Program-made: the position numbers and the translations under genes
Shown: positions 52,919 to 63,947 of the stretch, piece by piece
How the letters are laid out: the number at the start of each line of letters is the position of its first letter
How positions within the stretch are numbered: position 1 is the first letter of the stretch
NCBI RefSeq assembly: GCF_900111595.1
Contig: NZ_FOHN01000008.1
Location: forward strand, 62,001-126,000
Length of the DNA stretch: 64,000 bases
Direction of reading: 5' to 3'
Source of the DNA: [Clostridium] polysaccharolyticum
GTDB lineage: Bacteria; Bacillota; Clostridia; Lachnospirales; Lachnospiraceae
Notes under the pieces: generated by a model
The model's database searches: none
Seen by the model: the letters and a program-made list of their open reading frames with translations, nothing else
Told to the model about the DNA's origin: nothing

Positions 52919-53862
52919 GTAACATTAATAAAACGAAGGACAGGTCTATAGGCTTTCAGTTTCTAGTTTCATTCCCAACATTGTTATTTCTGGTAAATCT
53001 GTTTCTTACCGTTTTTGTGAGGGGTACATACCAGCCTAAAAATAGAACCATATATATTCTCGTATTAGTGCTTATCTGGATAGGACTACTCCTGGCCACA
53101 ATTCGGGGAAAAGGAAAAGAAAGGTCACCATATGACATCTGTTCGGCTATATACTTATTTTTATTAGTGTGGGAGATATTTGCAAGAATAACATTGTCAT
53201 GGAACCAGACACTTTTCCCGTGTATAGAAGATGTATGTGCTGTATTTATTACAGACTGGAGCGATATGCTAGAAGGAGTTTTTAGTTCCATGAAGATACT
53301 TCTGATCGGGTACGGAATTGCATTAGGGTTCGGGAATTTCTTAGGACTTATCGTTGGATACAATGAACGGCTGAGTAAGGATTTTATTCCAATTTCAAAA
53401 GTAATTAGTTCCATTCCGCCGATTGTATATACACCATATCTGATAGCATTACTTCCGAGTTTTAACTCAGCATCTATATCGGTTATGGCATTCGCATTAT
53501 TTTGGCCAACTTTCTTGGGAATGATTACATGGGTTCAGAATATTGAATCAAAGATACTGGATTCTGCCAGAACACTGAATGTTGGAATTTTCACAATGCT
53601 ATTTAAAATTATATTGCCATATACAGTGCCAGCCATAATTAATAGTATTCGAATCCGTTTTTCAATGAGTTTTATGATCTTAATTATGGCAGAAATGATA
53701 GGTGCACAATCGGGACTTGGTTATTACGTTAAGAAATTTTCCGATTATATTGATTTTGCTAGAGTATTAGCAGGAATTATATTAATTGGTTTAGTAATAA
53801 CCTTAGCAAATTTTCTATTAGGAAAACTTGAAAAAACAGCAGTAAAATGGGAAAAAGTATAA
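52915..53862 (+). CDS. ABC importer permease (SsuC/TauC type)
   Basis: A 315-aa permease: ~100-residue N-terminal part with two extra hydrophobic segments, then a BPD_transp_1 core of five to six segments with coupling loop ILDSARTLNVGIFTMLFKIILPYTVPAIINSIRI. The family motif SSIPPIVYTPYLIALLP is present. Last gene of the cluster before a terminator and the rpoB leader. Confidence 0.92.
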   Translation: MSNINKTKDRSIGFQFLVSFPTLLFLVNLFLTVFVRGTYQPKNRTIYILVLVLIWIGLLLATIRGKGKERSPYDICSAIYLFLLVWEIFARITLSWNQTLFPCIEDVCAVFITDWSDMLEGVFSSMKILLIGYGIALGFGNFLGLIVGYNERLSKDFIPISKVISSIPPIVYTPYLIALLPSFNSASISVMAFALFWPTFLGMITWVQNIESKILDSARTLNVGIFTMLFKIILPYTVPAIINSIRIRFSMSFMILIMAEMIGAQSGLGYYVKKFSDYIDFARVLAGIILIGLVITLANFLLGKLEKTAVKWEKV

Positions 53863-53870
53863 TATTACAG

Positions 53871-53924
53871 TTGCCTGGCAAGTGATCTGCTATGTGTAAA
53901 AGCAGTGTCTGCCAGGCAATTTTA
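53871..53924 (+). terminator. Terminator of the nitrogenase-like/ABC operon
   Basis: TTGCCTGGCA pairs perfectly with TGCCAGGCAA, with an inner CTGC/GCAG hairpin, followed by TTTTAATT. Confidence 0.85.
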
Positions 53925-54094
53925 ATTGTACTTCTATATAGGAAATGTTTACATCAAATGCTTTAGGGAATGATTTTAGATATATGAATCATAAAACAGA
54001 ATAGACAGAAAGTAAATTCAGATATGATCAAAAGAGAAAATAAACAAAGAGACAAAAAACAACCTGTTTTTTACGAAATCAATAATAATTAAAC

Positions 54095-54123
54095 TTGACA
54101 TCTTGACATAATTATGCTAAGAT
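54095..54123 (+). promoter_or_regulatory. Promoter of rpoBC
   Basis: TTGACA (54095-54100), 17-bp spacer, extended -10 TGC-TAAGAT (54118-54123). 53925-54094 holds no other signal I can identify. Confidence 0.75.
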
Positions 54124-54211
54124 GAAAAATGCACTATTGTGGTGTCGTGTGCTATCATTTTTAACTAATTAAATTATAACACACAATTAAAAAACAGTAA
54201 AGTATTTGTTT

Positions 54212-54260
54212 GAATAACATATCGAAATATACCTCGAGGGCCTGGACAGCCTGGTTATTC
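54212..54260 (+). promoter_or_regulatory. Hairpin in the rpoB leader
   Basis: GAATAAC (54212-54218) pairs with GTTATTC (54254-54260), enclosing CCTCGAGG and GGCCTGGACAGCC. It is 38 bp before the rpoB start and may act in leader control. Confidence 0.45.
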
Positions 54261-54297
54261 GAAAAACATAAAAATATTCAAGGGGTGAAGAGCGTCA

Positions 54298-57200
54298 ATG
54301 GAAAAAAACAGAATTCGTCCAGTAAAAGTTGGTAACGGTGTAAGGATGAGTTTTTCTAGACAAAAAGAAGTCTTAGAAATGCCTAATTTAATTGAAGTGC
54401 AGACAGATTCTTACAAATGGTTCTTAGAAGAAGGGCTACATGAAGTTTTCAGAGACATTTCTCCAATCTCGGATTATAGTGGTCACCTTAGCTTAGAATT
54501 TGTTGATTTTACACTATGTACCGATGATGTGAAATATTCCATCGAGGAGTGTAAAGAACGAGATGCAACCTATGCAGCTCCACTGAAAGTAAAAGTAAGG
54601 CTTCACAATAAGGAAAGTGAAGAAATCAACGAGCATGATATATTTATGGGTGACTTACCATTAATGACAGCTACAGGCACATTTATTATTAATGGTGCCG
54701 AAAGAGTTATCGTTAGCCAATTAGTACGTTCCCCTGGTATATACTATGCGATTGGACACGATAAGATTGGTAAGGAATTATATTCAAGTACAGTTATTCC
54801 GAATCGTGGTGCATGGTTAGAGTATGAAACAGACTCAAACGATATTTTCTATGTACGAGTAGACAGAAACCGTAAGGTACCTATTACTGTATTGATTCGT
54901 GCTCTTGGCGTTGGTACCAATGCAGAGATTACAGAATTATTTGGCGAAGAAATCAAGATTCTTAGAAGTATTGAAAAAGATACTTCTACAGACTACGAAA
55001 GCGGTTTGCTGGAATTATACAAAAAACTTCGTCCAGGAGAACCTTTAGCAGTTGAAAGTGCAAAGAGTTTAATTGAAAGCATGTTCTTTGATCCTAGAAG
55101 ATACGACTTGGCCAAGGTTGGCAGATACAAATTCAACAAGAAGTTATCTTTGAAAAACAGAATCACAGGATTAAAGCTTGCTGAAGAAGCTGTAAGCAAT
55201 GCAACGGGTGAAATTTATGAAGCTGGCACTCTTATTACGGAAGACATTGCCAATGAGCTGCAGAACAGTGGTATCCAGTATGTCTGGGTAGAAACTGAAG
55301 ACCGCAAAGTAAAAATATTAAGCAACCAGATGGTTGATATTAATGCTTATATAGATATAGATAGAGAAGAAATAGGAATTCATGAAGATGTATACTATCC
55401 AGTTCTTAAAGCAATTCTTGAACAGGATTTAGAAGAAGACGACTTGATTTATGAAATTAAGAAAAACATTAATGAACTGGTTCCAAAGCATATTACAAAG
55501 GAAGATATTTTTGCTTCCATTAATTATAATATGCATTTAGAATACGGGATAGGACATGCGGATGATATTGACCACTTAGGCAACAGAAGAATCCGTGCTG
55601 TAGGTGAGTTATTACAGAACCAGTACAGAATTGGTTTATCCCGTATGGAAAGAGTTGTTCGTGAAAGAATGACTACTCAGGACTTAGAAGGGGTTTCCCC
55701 ACAGTCATTGATTAATATTAAACCTGTTACAGCAGCTGTGAAAGAATTCTTCGGAAGTTCTCAGTTATCACAGTTCATGGATCAGAACAACCCTCTTTCA
55801 GAGCTGACACATAAGAGACGTTTATCCGCATTAGGACCTGGTGGTCTGTCCAGAGACCGTGCCGGATTCGAGGTTCGTGACGTTCACTATTCCCATTATG
55901 GCAGAATGTGTCCAGTAGAAACACCTGAAGGACCTAACATTGGTCTTATCAACTCTCTTGCATCTTATGCGAGAATTAACGAATATGGTTTCATTGAAGC
56001 TCCATACCGTAAAGTTGATAAAACAGATCCGATGAATCCAAAAGTAACAGATGAAGTTGTTTATTTAACAGCTGATGAGGAAGATAAATATGTGGTAGCA
56101 CAGGCTAATGAAAAACTGGATGCAGATGGTCACTTTGTGAACAATAATGTATCTGGACGTTTTAAAGAAGAAACATCCGAGTTCGAGAAAAAGAAAATCG
56201 ACTTAATGGACGTATCTCCTAAGATGGTATTCTCTGTTGCCACAGCCATGATTCCTTTCCTTGAAAACGATGATGCAAACCGTGCCCTGATGGGGTCTAA
56301 CATGCAGCGTCAGGCTGTTCCTTTATTAGTAACAGAAGCACCTGTTGTTGGTACTGGTATGGAAAGAAAAGCTGCTGTGGATTCAGGAAACTGTGTATTA
56401 GCAACAGCCTCTGGTACCGTAGAAAAAATCTCCTCTAATGAAATTATTATTAGAGAAGACAGTGGGGCTAAAAAAGCATACAAGCTTGAAAAATTTGCAA
56501 GGAGTAACCAGGGTACTTGCATGAACCAGAGACCAATCATTAACTGTGGCGATCACGTAGAAGCAGGGACTGTAATTGCAGATGGACCTTGTACTTCTAA
56601 TGGGGAAATCGCTCTTGGCAAGAACCCGTTAATTGGTTTCATGACATGGGAAGGTTACAACTACGAAGATGCTGTTCTTCTTAGTGAAAGATTAGTTCAG
56701 GAAGATGTTTATACTTCCGTTCATATAAATGAGTATGAAGCAGAGTCACGTGATACGAAATTAGGACCAGAAGAAATCACTCGTGATGTTCCTGGTGTTG
56801 GAGACGAAGCATTAAAAGATCTGGATGAAAGAGGTATTATCCGTATTGGTGCAGAAGTACGTTCTGGAGATATCCTTGTTGGGAAAGTAACTCCTAAGGG
56901 AGAAACAGAGCTTACTGCAGAAGAACGTTTATTACGTGCAATTTTCGGAGAAAAAGCTCGTGAAGTCAGAGATACTTCTCTTCGTGTACCTCATGGGGAA
57001 TTTGGTATCATTGTTGATGCAAAAGTATTCACACGTGAAAATGGTGACGAATTATCACCAGGTGTAAATCAGTCTGTTCGTATTTACATTGCACAGAAGA
57101 GAAAAATTCAAGTAGGAGACAAGATGGCTGGCCGTCACGGTAACAAGGGTGTTGTTTCCAGAGTTCTTCCTGTAGAAGATATGCCATTCCTGCCAAACGG

Positions 57201-58155
57201 ACGTCCTCTGGATATCGTATTAAACCCTCTAGGCGTGCCTTCCCGTATGAACATTGGACAGGTACTTGAAATTCACCTGAGCTTAGCTTCCAGAGTATTA
57301 GGTTTTAACGTAGCCACACCGGTATTTGATGGTGCTAACGAGTTTGACATTATGGATACTCTTGAAATGGCAAATGATTATGTAAATACTTCATTGGAAG
57401 ATTTTAAAGCAAAATATGAAGATCAGATTGACCCAGAACTTATGAAATATCTTCTTGAAAATGAAGATTATCGTAAACAATGGGCAGGTGTTCCTATTAA
57501 TCGCGATGGTAAAGTTCGCCTTCGTGATGGTAGAACAGGTGAGTACTTTGATGGTGCTGTTACAGTAGGTTTCATGCATTATTTGAAACTTCACCACTTG
57601 GTAGATGATAAGATCCATGCACGTTCCACTGGTCCTTATTCATTAGTAACTCAGCAGCCACTTGGTGGTAAGGCTCAGTTCGGTGGACAGCGTTTTGGAG
57701 AGATGGAGGTTTGGGCACTTGAAGCTTATGGTGCTGCTTACACATTACAGGAAATCCTAACTGTAAAATCCGATGATGTTGTTGGCCGTGTTAAGACTTA
57801 TGAAGCTATCATTAAGGGCGATAATATTTCTGAGCCTGGTATTCCAGAGTCCTTTAAGGTATTATTAAAAGAATTACAGTCCTTAGCATTAGACGTAACA
57901 GTATTAGACGAAAATGGTAATGAAATTCCAATGAACGAAAGCATTGAATATGGTGATGAAGAACTTACACCATTAATTGAAGGTGAAGAAAGCTTCCGTT
58001 TCGACGGTAATGACAGTTTTGATAAGCAGGAAGGTTTCCGTGCTGCCGAGTCCGTAGATGAGTTAAACGAAGAAATTTTCAATGTTTTTGAAGAAGATGA
58101 TGAACAGTCATTTGCTGAAGAAGATGATTTAGACAGTGATGATGATTTATTATAA
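54298..58155 (+). CDS. rpoB: DNA-directed RNA polymerase beta subunit
   Basis: A full-length 1285-aa RpoB: N-terminal lobe ([20 protein letters not shown]), the rifampicin-region sequence [63 protein letters not shown] and a long acidic C-terminal tail. SD AAGGGGTG. A promoter and leader precede it. Confidence 0.98.
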   Translation: MEKNRIRPVKVGNGVRMSFSRQKEVLEMPNLIEVQTDSYKWFLEEGLHEVFRDISPISDYSGHLSLEFVDFTLCTDDVKYSIEECKERDATYAAPLKVKVRLHNKESEEINEHDIFMGDLPLMTATGTFIINGAERVIVSQLVRSPGIYYAIGHDKIGKELYSSTVIPNRGAWLEYETDSNDIFYVRVDRNRKVPITVLIRALGVGTNAEITELFGEEIKILRSIEKDTSTDYESGLLELYKKLRPGEPLAVESAKSLIESMFFDPRRYDLAKVGRYKFNKKLSLKNRITGLKLAEEAVSNATGEIYEAGTLITEDIANELQNSGIQYVWVETEDRKVKILSNQMVDINAYIDIDREEIGIHEDVYYPVLKAILEQDLEEDDLIYEIKKNINELVPKHITKEDIFASINYNMHLEYGIGHADDIDHLGNRRIRAVGELLQNQYRIGLSRMERVVRERMTTQDLEGVSPQSLINIKPVTAAVKEFFGSSQLSQFMDQNNPLSELTHKRRLSALGPGGLSRDRAGFEVRDVHYSHYGRMCPVETPEGPNIGLINSLASYARINEYGFIEAPYRKVDKTDPMNPKVTDEVVYLTADEEDKYVVAQANEKLDADGHFVNNNVSGRFKEETSEFEKKKIDLMDVSPKMVFSVATAMIPFLENDDANRALMGSNMQRQAVPLLVTEAPVVGTGMERKAAVDSGNCVLATASGTVEKISSNEIIIREDSGAKKAYKLEKFARSNQGTCMNQRPIINCGDHVEAGTVIADGPCTSNGEIALGKNPLIGFMTWEGYNYEDAVLLSERLVQEDVYTSVHINEYEAESRDTKLGPEEITRDVPGVGDEALKDLDERGIIRIGAEVRSGDILVGKVTPKGETELTAEERLLRAIFGEKAREVRDTSLRVPHGEFGIIVDAKVFTRENGDELSPGVNQSVRIYIAQKRKIQVGDKMAGRHGNKGVVSRVLPVEDMPFLPNGRPLDIVLNPLGVPSRMNIGQVLEIHLSLASRVLGFNVATPVFDGANEFDIMDTLEMANDYVNTSLEDFKAKYEDQIDPELMKYLLENEDYRKQWAGVPINRDGKVRLRDGRTGEYFDGAVTVGFMHYLKLHHLVDDKIHARSTGPYSLVTQQPLGGKAQFGGQRFGEMEVWALEAYGAAYTLQEILTVKSDDVVGRVKTYEAIIKGDNISEPGIPESFKVLLKELQSLALDVTVLDENGNEIPMNESIEYGDEELTPLIEGEESFRFDGNDSFDKQEGFRAAESVDELNEEIFNVFEEDDEQSFAEEDDLDSDDDLL

Positions 58156-58204
58156 AGTGCATTGGTTTGTATAAATGAATTAGAAATGAAGGGAGCGCCA
58201 GGTG

Positions 58205-61200
58205 ATGCCAGAAGTTATCAGTAAACAAGAAGAACATCAGTTATCCTATGATAAAATTAAAATCGGTCTTGCTTCTCCAGAGAAAATCAGAGAATGGTCA
58301 CGGGGCGAAGTGAAAAAGCCAGAAACCATTAACTATAGAACTCTGAAACCAGAAAAGGATGGTCTTTTCTGTGAAAAAATCTTTGGACCAAACAAAGACT
58401 GGGAGTGTCATTGTGGTAAGTATAAAAAAATCCGCTATAAAGGCGTAGTCTGTGACCGTTGTGGCGTTGAAGTTACAAAAGCTAGCGTACGTCGTGAAAG
58501 AATGGGTCATATTGAACTAGCTGCTCCAGTATCTCATATCTGGTACTTTAAAGGTATTCCAAGCCGTATGGGATTGATCTTGGATTTATCTCCAAGAACA
58601 CTTGAAAAAGTATTATATTTTGCTTCCTATATCGTATTAGATAAAGGAAACTCAGATTTACAATATAAACAGGTTTTAAACGAGAGAGAATATCAGGAAG
58701 CCCGTGAAAAATTCGGCAGCTCATTCCGTGTAGGAATGGGTGCTGAAGCTGTTCAAGAGTTATTACAGGCAATTGACCTTGAAAAGGAATCCGTTGAATT
58801 AAAACGTGGGCTTAAAGAATCTACAGGTCAAAAAAGAGCAAGAATTATCAAACGTCTGGAAGTTGTGGAAGCATTCCGTGAATCCCAGAATAAACCAGAA
58901 TGGATGATCCTTAGCGTGGTGCCGGTTATTCCTCCAGACTTACGTCCTATGGTTCAGTTAGATGGTGGACGTTTCGCAACATCTGACATGAATGATTTAT
59001 ATAGACGTATTATTAACCGTAACAACCGTCTTAAGAGACTTCTTGAGTTAGGTGCGCCTGACATTATTGTTCGTAATGAAAAGAGAATGCTTCAGGAAGC
59101 GGTTGATGCATTAATTGATAATGGCCGCCGTGGTCGTCCAGTTACTGGACCAGGCAACCGTGCATTAAAATCTTTATCTGATATGTTAAAAGGTAAGCAG
59201 GGACGTTTCCGTCAGAACTTACTTGGTAAACGTGTTGACTACTCAGGACGTTCCGTTATTGTAGTAGGACCAGAATTAAAGATTTATCAGTGCGGTCTTC
59301 CAAAAGAAATGGCTATTGAGTTATTTAAGCCATTTGTAATGAAGGAGTTAGTTTCTAAGGGAACTGCCCATAACATTAAATCTGCCAAGAAAATGGTAGA
59401 GAGATTACAGCCAGAGGTATGGGACGTTCTTGAAGAAGTAATCAGAGAGCATCCTGTTATGTTAAATCGTGCTCCTACTCTTCATAGATTAGGTATTCAG
59501 GCATTCGAGCCAACACTAGTAGAAGGTAAAGCGATCAAGCTTCACCCATTAGTATGTACAGCATTTAACGCCGATTTCGATGGTGACCAGATGGCGGTGC
59601 ATTTGCCATTATCAGTAGAAGCTCAGGCAGAGTGCCGTTTCCTGTTACTATCACCGAACAACTTGTTAAAACCATCCGATGGTGGTCCTGTAGCCGTCCC
59701 TTCACAGGATATGGTCCTTGGTATTTATTACTTAACACAGGAAAGACCAGGTGCTTTAGGAGAAGGCCACTTTTTCAAAAATGTAAACGAAGCGATTTTA
59801 GCTTATGAAAATCAGGCTTTAACATTACATTCCAGAATTAAGGTACGAAAAACCTCTGTGAATGAAAATGGTGAAAAAATTACAAGAAACATTGAATCTA
59901 CTTTAGGAAGATTTATCTTCAATGAAATTATTCCACAGGATTTAGGTTTTGTAGACCGTTCCAATCCAGATAATTTCATGGTACCAGAAGTTGACTTCCA
60001 TGTAGGTAAGAAACAGTTAAAACAAATCCTTGAGAAATGTATTAATACTCATGGAGCAACAAAAACTGCTGAAACATTAGACAACATTAAGTCTTTAGGT
60101 TATAAATATTCTACTCGTGCAGCGATGACCGTTTCTATTTCTGATATGACAGTACCACCTAAGAAAAAAGAAATTATCGCAGAAGCAGAGAAAACAGTTG
60201 AAAGAATTGCAAAGGACTTCCGTCGTGGTCTTACAACAGAGGAAGAACGTTACAAAGCAGTTATTGAGACATGGAAAGAAGCCGATGATGAAATCACAGA
60301 AGCACTTTTAACAGGTCTTGATAAATATAACAACATTTTTATGATGGCTGACTCTGGAGCCCGTGGTTCTGATAAGCAGATTAAGCAGTTAGCAGGTATG
60401 CGTGGGCTGATGGCTGATACATCAGGTCGTACAATCGAACTGCCTATTAAATCCAACTTCCGTGAAGGTCTTGACGTACTGGAGTACTTCATCTCTGCTC
60501 ACGGAGCTCGTAAAGGTCTTTCTGATACAGCCTTGCGTACAGCCGATTCAGGTTACCTGACTCGTCGTCTTGTAGATGTATCTCAGGATTTGATTATTAG
60601 GGAAACAGACTGCTGTGCAAACAAAGGTGTTGTTCCGGGGATGTGGATTAAAGCTTTCACAGACGGAAAAGAAGTAATCGAAAGTCTAGAAGAAAGAATT
60701 ACAGGAAGATATTCCTGTGAAACAATTACAAGTGATGATGGTGAAGTAATTGTAAAAGCAAACCATATGATCACGCCAAAGCGTGCAGCTAAAATCGTAA
60801 AAACAAAAGCGGTTGCAGAAGCAGGAGATCAGGCAAAATTAAAGATTCGTACTATTTTAACATGTAAATCACATATTGGTGTTTGTGCGAAATGTTACGG
60901 TGCTAACATGGCAACTGGTGAAGCCGTACAGGTTGGTGAAGCAGTTGGTATCATTGCAGCTCAGTCTATCGGTGAGCCAGGTACACAGCTTACCATGCGT
61001 ACTTTCCATACAGGTGGTGTAGCTGGTGACGATATCACACAGGGTCTTCCTCGTGTCGAGGAGCTTTTCGAGGCAAGAAAGCCTAAGGGTCTTGCTATTA
61101 TCGCAGAGTTCGGTGGAATTGTTTCTATCAGTGATACAAAGAAGAAACGTGAAGTTATCATTACAAATCAGGAAACAGCGGAAGCTAAGGCTTACCTGAT

Positions 61201-61888
61201 TCCTTACGGTTCCCGTATTAAGGTATTAGAAGGCCAGGTAATTGAAGCTGGTGATGAGTTGACAGAAGGGTCTGTAAATCCACACGATATCTTAAAGATT
61301 AAAGGTGTCCGTGCTGTTCAGGATTACATGATTCAGGAAGTTCAGCGTGTATACCGTCTGCAGGGTGTAGAAATTAATGATAAGCATATCGAAGTAATTG
61401 TACGTCAGATGCTTAAGAAAATCCGTATTGAAAATAATGGAGATTCTGAATTTCTACCAGGAACATTAGTAGATGCTCTTGAGTTTGAAGATGAAGTAGA
61501 AAGATTAAAGAATGACGGATTAGAACCACCAGAAGGAAAGCAGGTAATGCTTGGTATTACAAAGGCTTCTTTGGCTACGAATTCTTTCTTATCAGCTGCT
61601 TCCTTCCAGGAAACAACGAAGGTATTAACAGAAGCCGCTATTAAAGGTAAGGTTGACCCATTAATCGGTCTGAAAGAAAATGTTATCATCGGTAAGTTAA
61701 TTCCTGCTGGTACAGGCATGAAGAGATACCGTTCTGTAAAACTTGATACGGATATTAATCAGGAAATTGAATTATCAGAGGAATTTGATAGTGAAGATTT
61801 AGGAACAGACGCTATGGATGAATTTTTAGTGGATGAAAAAGTAGAAGATGCTTTCTTAGACTTCCCTGATGATTTAGATGATTTATAA
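58205..61888 (+). CDS. rpoC: DNA-directed RNA polymerase beta' subunit
   Basis: A 1227-aa RpoC: N-terminal zinc-binding [20 protein letters not shown], catalytic [12 protein letters not shown] with the three metal-binding Asp, second zinc site ([13 protein letters not shown]) and trigger-loop region. ATG 58205 has GGGAG upstream. It lies 49 bp after rpoB and ends in a strong terminator. Confidence 0.98.
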   Translation: MPEVISKQEEHQLSYDKIKIGLASPEKIREWSRGEVKKPETINYRTLKPEKDGLFCEKIFGPNKDWECHCGKYKKIRYKGVVCDRCGVEVTKASVRRERMGHIELAAPVSHIWYFKGIPSRMGLILDLSPRTLEKVLYFASYIVLDKGNSDLQYKQVLNEREYQEAREKFGSSFRVGMGAEAVQELLQAIDLEKESVELKRGLKESTGQKRARIIKRLEVVEAFRESQNKPEWMILSVVPVIPPDLRPMVQLDGGRFATSDMNDLYRRIINRNNRLKRLLELGAPDIIVRNEKRMLQEAVDALIDNGRRGRPVTGPGNRALKSLSDMLKGKQGRFRQNLLGKRVDYSGRSVIVVGPELKIYQCGLPKEMAIELFKPFVMKELVSKGTAHNIKSAKKMVERLQPEVWDVLEEVIREHPVMLNRAPTLHRLGIQAFEPTLVEGKAIKLHPLVCTAFNADFDGDQMAVHLPLSVEAQAECRFLLLSPNNLLKPSDGGPVAVPSQDMVLGIYYLTQERPGALGEGHFFKNVNEAILAYENQALTLHSRIKVRKTSVNENGEKITRNIESTLGRFIFNEIIPQDLGFVDRSNPDNFMVPEVDFHVGKKQLKQILEKCINTHGATKTAETLDNIKSLGYKYSTRAAMTVSISDMTVPPKKKEIIAEAEKTVERIAKDFRRGLTTEEERYKAVIETWKEADDEITEALLTGLDKYNNIFMMADSGARGSDKQIKQLAGMRGLMADTSGRTIELPIKSNFREGLDVLEYFISAHGARKGLSDTALRTADSGYLTRRLVDVSQDLIIRETDCCANKGVVPGMWIKAFTDGKEVIESLEERITGRYSCETITSDDGEVIVKANHMITPKRAAKIVKTKAVAEAGDQAKLKIRTILTCKSHIGVCAKCYGANMATGEAVQVGEAVGIIAAQSIGEPGTQLTMRTFHTGGVAGDDITQGLPRVEELFEARKPKGLAIIAEFGGIVSISDTKKKREVIITNQETAEAKAYLIPYGSRIKVLEGQVIEAGDELTEGSVNPHDILKIKGVRAVQDYMIQEVQRVYRLQGVEINDKHIEVIVRQMLKKIRIENNGDSEFLPGTLVDALEFEDEVERLKNDGLEPPEGKQVMLGITKASLATNSFLSAASFQETTKVLTEAAIKGKVDPLIGLKENVIIGKLIPAGTGMKRYRSVKLDTDINQEIELSEEFDSEDLGTDAMDEFLVDEKVEDAFLDFPDDLDDL

Positions 61889-61896
61889 AATGTGGA

Positions 61897-61937
61897 AAAG
61901 ACACGCTCTAAATTGCTGGATTAGAGCGTGTCTTTTT
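61897..61937 (+). terminator. Terminator of rpoBC
   Basis: A 16-bp perfect stem AAAAGACACGCTCTAA with TTAGAGCGTGTCTTTT. Confidence 0.93.
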
Positions 61938-61949
61938 ATTGCCATACTA

Positions 61950-61977
61950 TTGTTTCAATTTTGGAAAGAGATATAAT
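61950..61977 (+). promoter_or_regulatory. Relic promoter of the GH9 pseudogene
   Basis: TTGTTT (61950-61955), 16-bp spacer, TATAAT (61972-61977), followed by GAGGAGG and an ATG that stops after two codons. Confidence 0.45.
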
Positions 61978-62015
61978 AAGTTTGTGAGTAAGTACATATT
62001 ATGAGGAGGAACCAA

Positions 62016-62746
62016 ATGAATTAACAAAAGAAGTGCAGACGAAGATCTTAGAGTTTAAGTATGAAGAGGCATCAGATCCAGTTCTAAGACTGGTATGTAA
62101 CTGTGGTTTATTTGATGACACAGAAGGATTGGATGAACATGAAATTTATATTGATAATGTTTCATTAGAAATGATAGATGATTCAAATGCAGTAAAAGCT
62201 GAAGTTGTTGAGGTTCCATCTAAGGATGTTAATGTGAATCAGATTGGTTACCTTCCAGGAACTAAGAAAACAGCAATTTTCCGTGGAGATACAAAAGGCG
62301 ATTCATTTGAAATAATCAATGTGGAAAACAATGAAACGGTATACACAGGTAAAATAGAGAATGAAAAAATGAACTCAACTGCTGGAGAAACCAATTATTA
62401 TGGTGATTTTACAGAAGTTGCAGAAGCAGGTACATATAAAATCAAAACAGAAGCTTATGGAGAATTTTATGAATTTAAGATTGGAGAAGATGTATATGAT
62501 AACGTATTTGCAGATACGGTAAAAATGCTTCATAAACAACGTTGTGGTATCAAATTAGATCCTTCCATAGCAGGTGAGTTTACTGGTGGACCAGACAGTA
62601 AGTTGGAAGACCCATATGCTGCGGCAATGTTGAAAGATACGCCAGCAGCTAAGTGCTACGTGGATAACCACGGAAGTTTCTCAACCAATGAGATAACAAT
62701 TTACTGGAACTCACCTTTTATATTTACAATGAATGCATTAAAGTAA
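62016..62746 (+). pseudogene. GH9 cellulase pseudogene (truncated and internally deleted)
   Basis: ATG 62016 with its SD reads Met-Asn-stop. A different frame (to 62746) encodes the end of a CBM4/9-like module ([21 protein letters not shown]...[11 protein letters not shown]), a CelD_N-type Ig-like domain ([20 protein letters not shown]...) and the first GH9 catalytic residues ([20 protein letters not shown]). It then jumps to the GH9 C-terminus ([20 protein letters not shown]), whose NE carries the acid Glu. The middle ~350 residues, with the DAGD-type catalytic Asp, are missing. The gene is dead by at least a 5' deletion with frameshift and an internal deletion. Confidence 0.85.
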
Positions 62747-62767
62747 AAGGTTAAAATAGTTTTTCTG

Positions 62768-62812
62768 AAAGCCCCTTTTGAATTGATAAAATAGCTTGAA
62801 AGGGACTTTTTC
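62768..62812 (+). terminator. Terminator after the GH9 pseudogene
   Basis: AAAGCCCCTTT pairs with AAAGGGACTTT (one mismatch), followed by TTT. Confidence 0.7.
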
Positions 62813-62865
62813 TAACGTCTTGTTATAAAATATGGTATAATACCTACAAGAAAGAGGTGGCACAA

Positions 62866-63822
62866 ATGAAAATAGTTTTTTTAGAAACCGCATGTTTAGG
62901 AGAGGGAATCAATTATGAGATGTTTTCTCAGATAGGAGATGTAGAATTATATGACTACACTCCGTTAGACAAACTTTCAGAGCGAGTTGCAGATGCTGAC
63001 ATTATAGTTTTAAACAAAATTCCAATGAATGAAAGCACTTTAGCAGGAGCAAAGAATCTTAAATTAATCTGCATTACAGCAACGGGTACTAATATTGTAG
63101 ACTTTGCATACACCAATCAGAAAGGAATTACCGTAACAAATGTGAAAGGATATTCTACTCCAACTGTAGCACAGCATACATTTGCATTATATTTTGCACT
63201 TGCAGAACAGATAGCATATTATGATAACTGTGTAAAGAGTAAAGCGTATTCCGAGTCAGAAATGTTTGTTCATCATGGACCGGTATTTCATGATTTGAGT
63301 GGATTAACATGGGGGATTGTAGGCTTAGGAGATATAGGTAAGAAAGTGGCTCAGGTTGCCCAAGTGTTTGATTGTAAAGTACAATATTATTCTACATCGG
63401 GTAAAAACAGCAACGCAGATTATAGACAGGTGACTTTTGATGAACTTTTGACAACCAGTGATATCATTTCTATTCATGCTCCACTCAACGAGGCAACACA
63501 GGATTTATTTAGTACAAAAGCATTTAAGAAAATGAAGAAGAGTGCGATTATTTTAAATCTTGGAAGAGGTCCAATTATTAATGAACAGGCACTTGCAGAT
63601 GCATTAAATGCAGGAGAAATTGCGGGAGCCGGTTTGGATGTATTTACAGTAGAACCGTTGCCACTTTCCAGTCCCTTATTAGAAGTGAAGGAGAAAGAGA
63701 AAATGATATTGACTCCTCATATTGCTTGGGCGAGCGCAGAAGCACGTACTCGATTGGTTCAGGAAGTATACTGGAATATAGAAGCATTTTTAAACAAGGA
63801 AGAAAGAAATGTTGTACGATAA
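62866..63822 (+). CDS. D-2-hydroxyacid dehydrogenase family protein
   Basis: A 318-aa NAD-dependent enzyme: dinucleotide loop GIVGLGDIGKKVAQV, substrate Arg in ILNLGRGPIINE, Glu in FTVEPLP and catalytic His in TPHIAWASAEAR. The family reduces 2-oxoacids or oxidises D-2-hydroxyacids (glycerate, lactate or phosphoglycerate type); the substrate cannot be told. ATG 62866 follows GAGGTG by 6 bp; GTG 62857 overlaps the SD. TATAAT at 62836-62841 is a likely -10. Confidence 0.93.
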   Translation: MKIVFLETACLGEGINYEMFSQIGDVELYDYTPLDKLSERVADADIIVLNKIPMNESTLAGAKNLKLICITATGTNIVDFAYTNQKGITVTNVKGYSTPTVAQHTFALYFALAEQIAYYDNCVKSKAYSESEMFVHHGPVFHDLSGLTWGIVGLGDIGKKVAQVAQVFDCKVQYYSTSGKNSNADYRQVTFDELLTTSDIISIHAPLNEATQDLFSTKAFKKMKKSAIILNLGRGPIINEQALADALNAGEIAGAGLDVFTVEPLPLSSPLLEVKEKEKMILTPHIAWASAEARTRLVQEVYWNIEAFLNKEERNVVR

Positions 63823-63850
63823 ATAATGGGAGGTATTTTAGTAATAATTT

Positions 63851-63887
63851 AAAGAGTAGAGAAGGTTTAACATCTCTGCTTTTTTTT
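63851..63887 (+). terminator. Terminator of the dehydrogenase gene
   Basis: AAAGAGTAGAGA pairs imperfectly with TCTCTGCTTTTT, with a long T-run. Confidence 0.7.
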
Positions 63888-63947
63888 GGAAATTATCTAC
63901 CTAGAGTTTTACAAGAAAAAAGTTGCAAGTATGGAGGTGAAACTGGT

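Noticed and set aside
43901-53862. Genuine N2-fixing nitrogenase
   Set aside because: No nifH, nifB, nifE/N-type assembly genes in the window, the His195/His442 regions are not conserved, and both D-like subunits are atypical.
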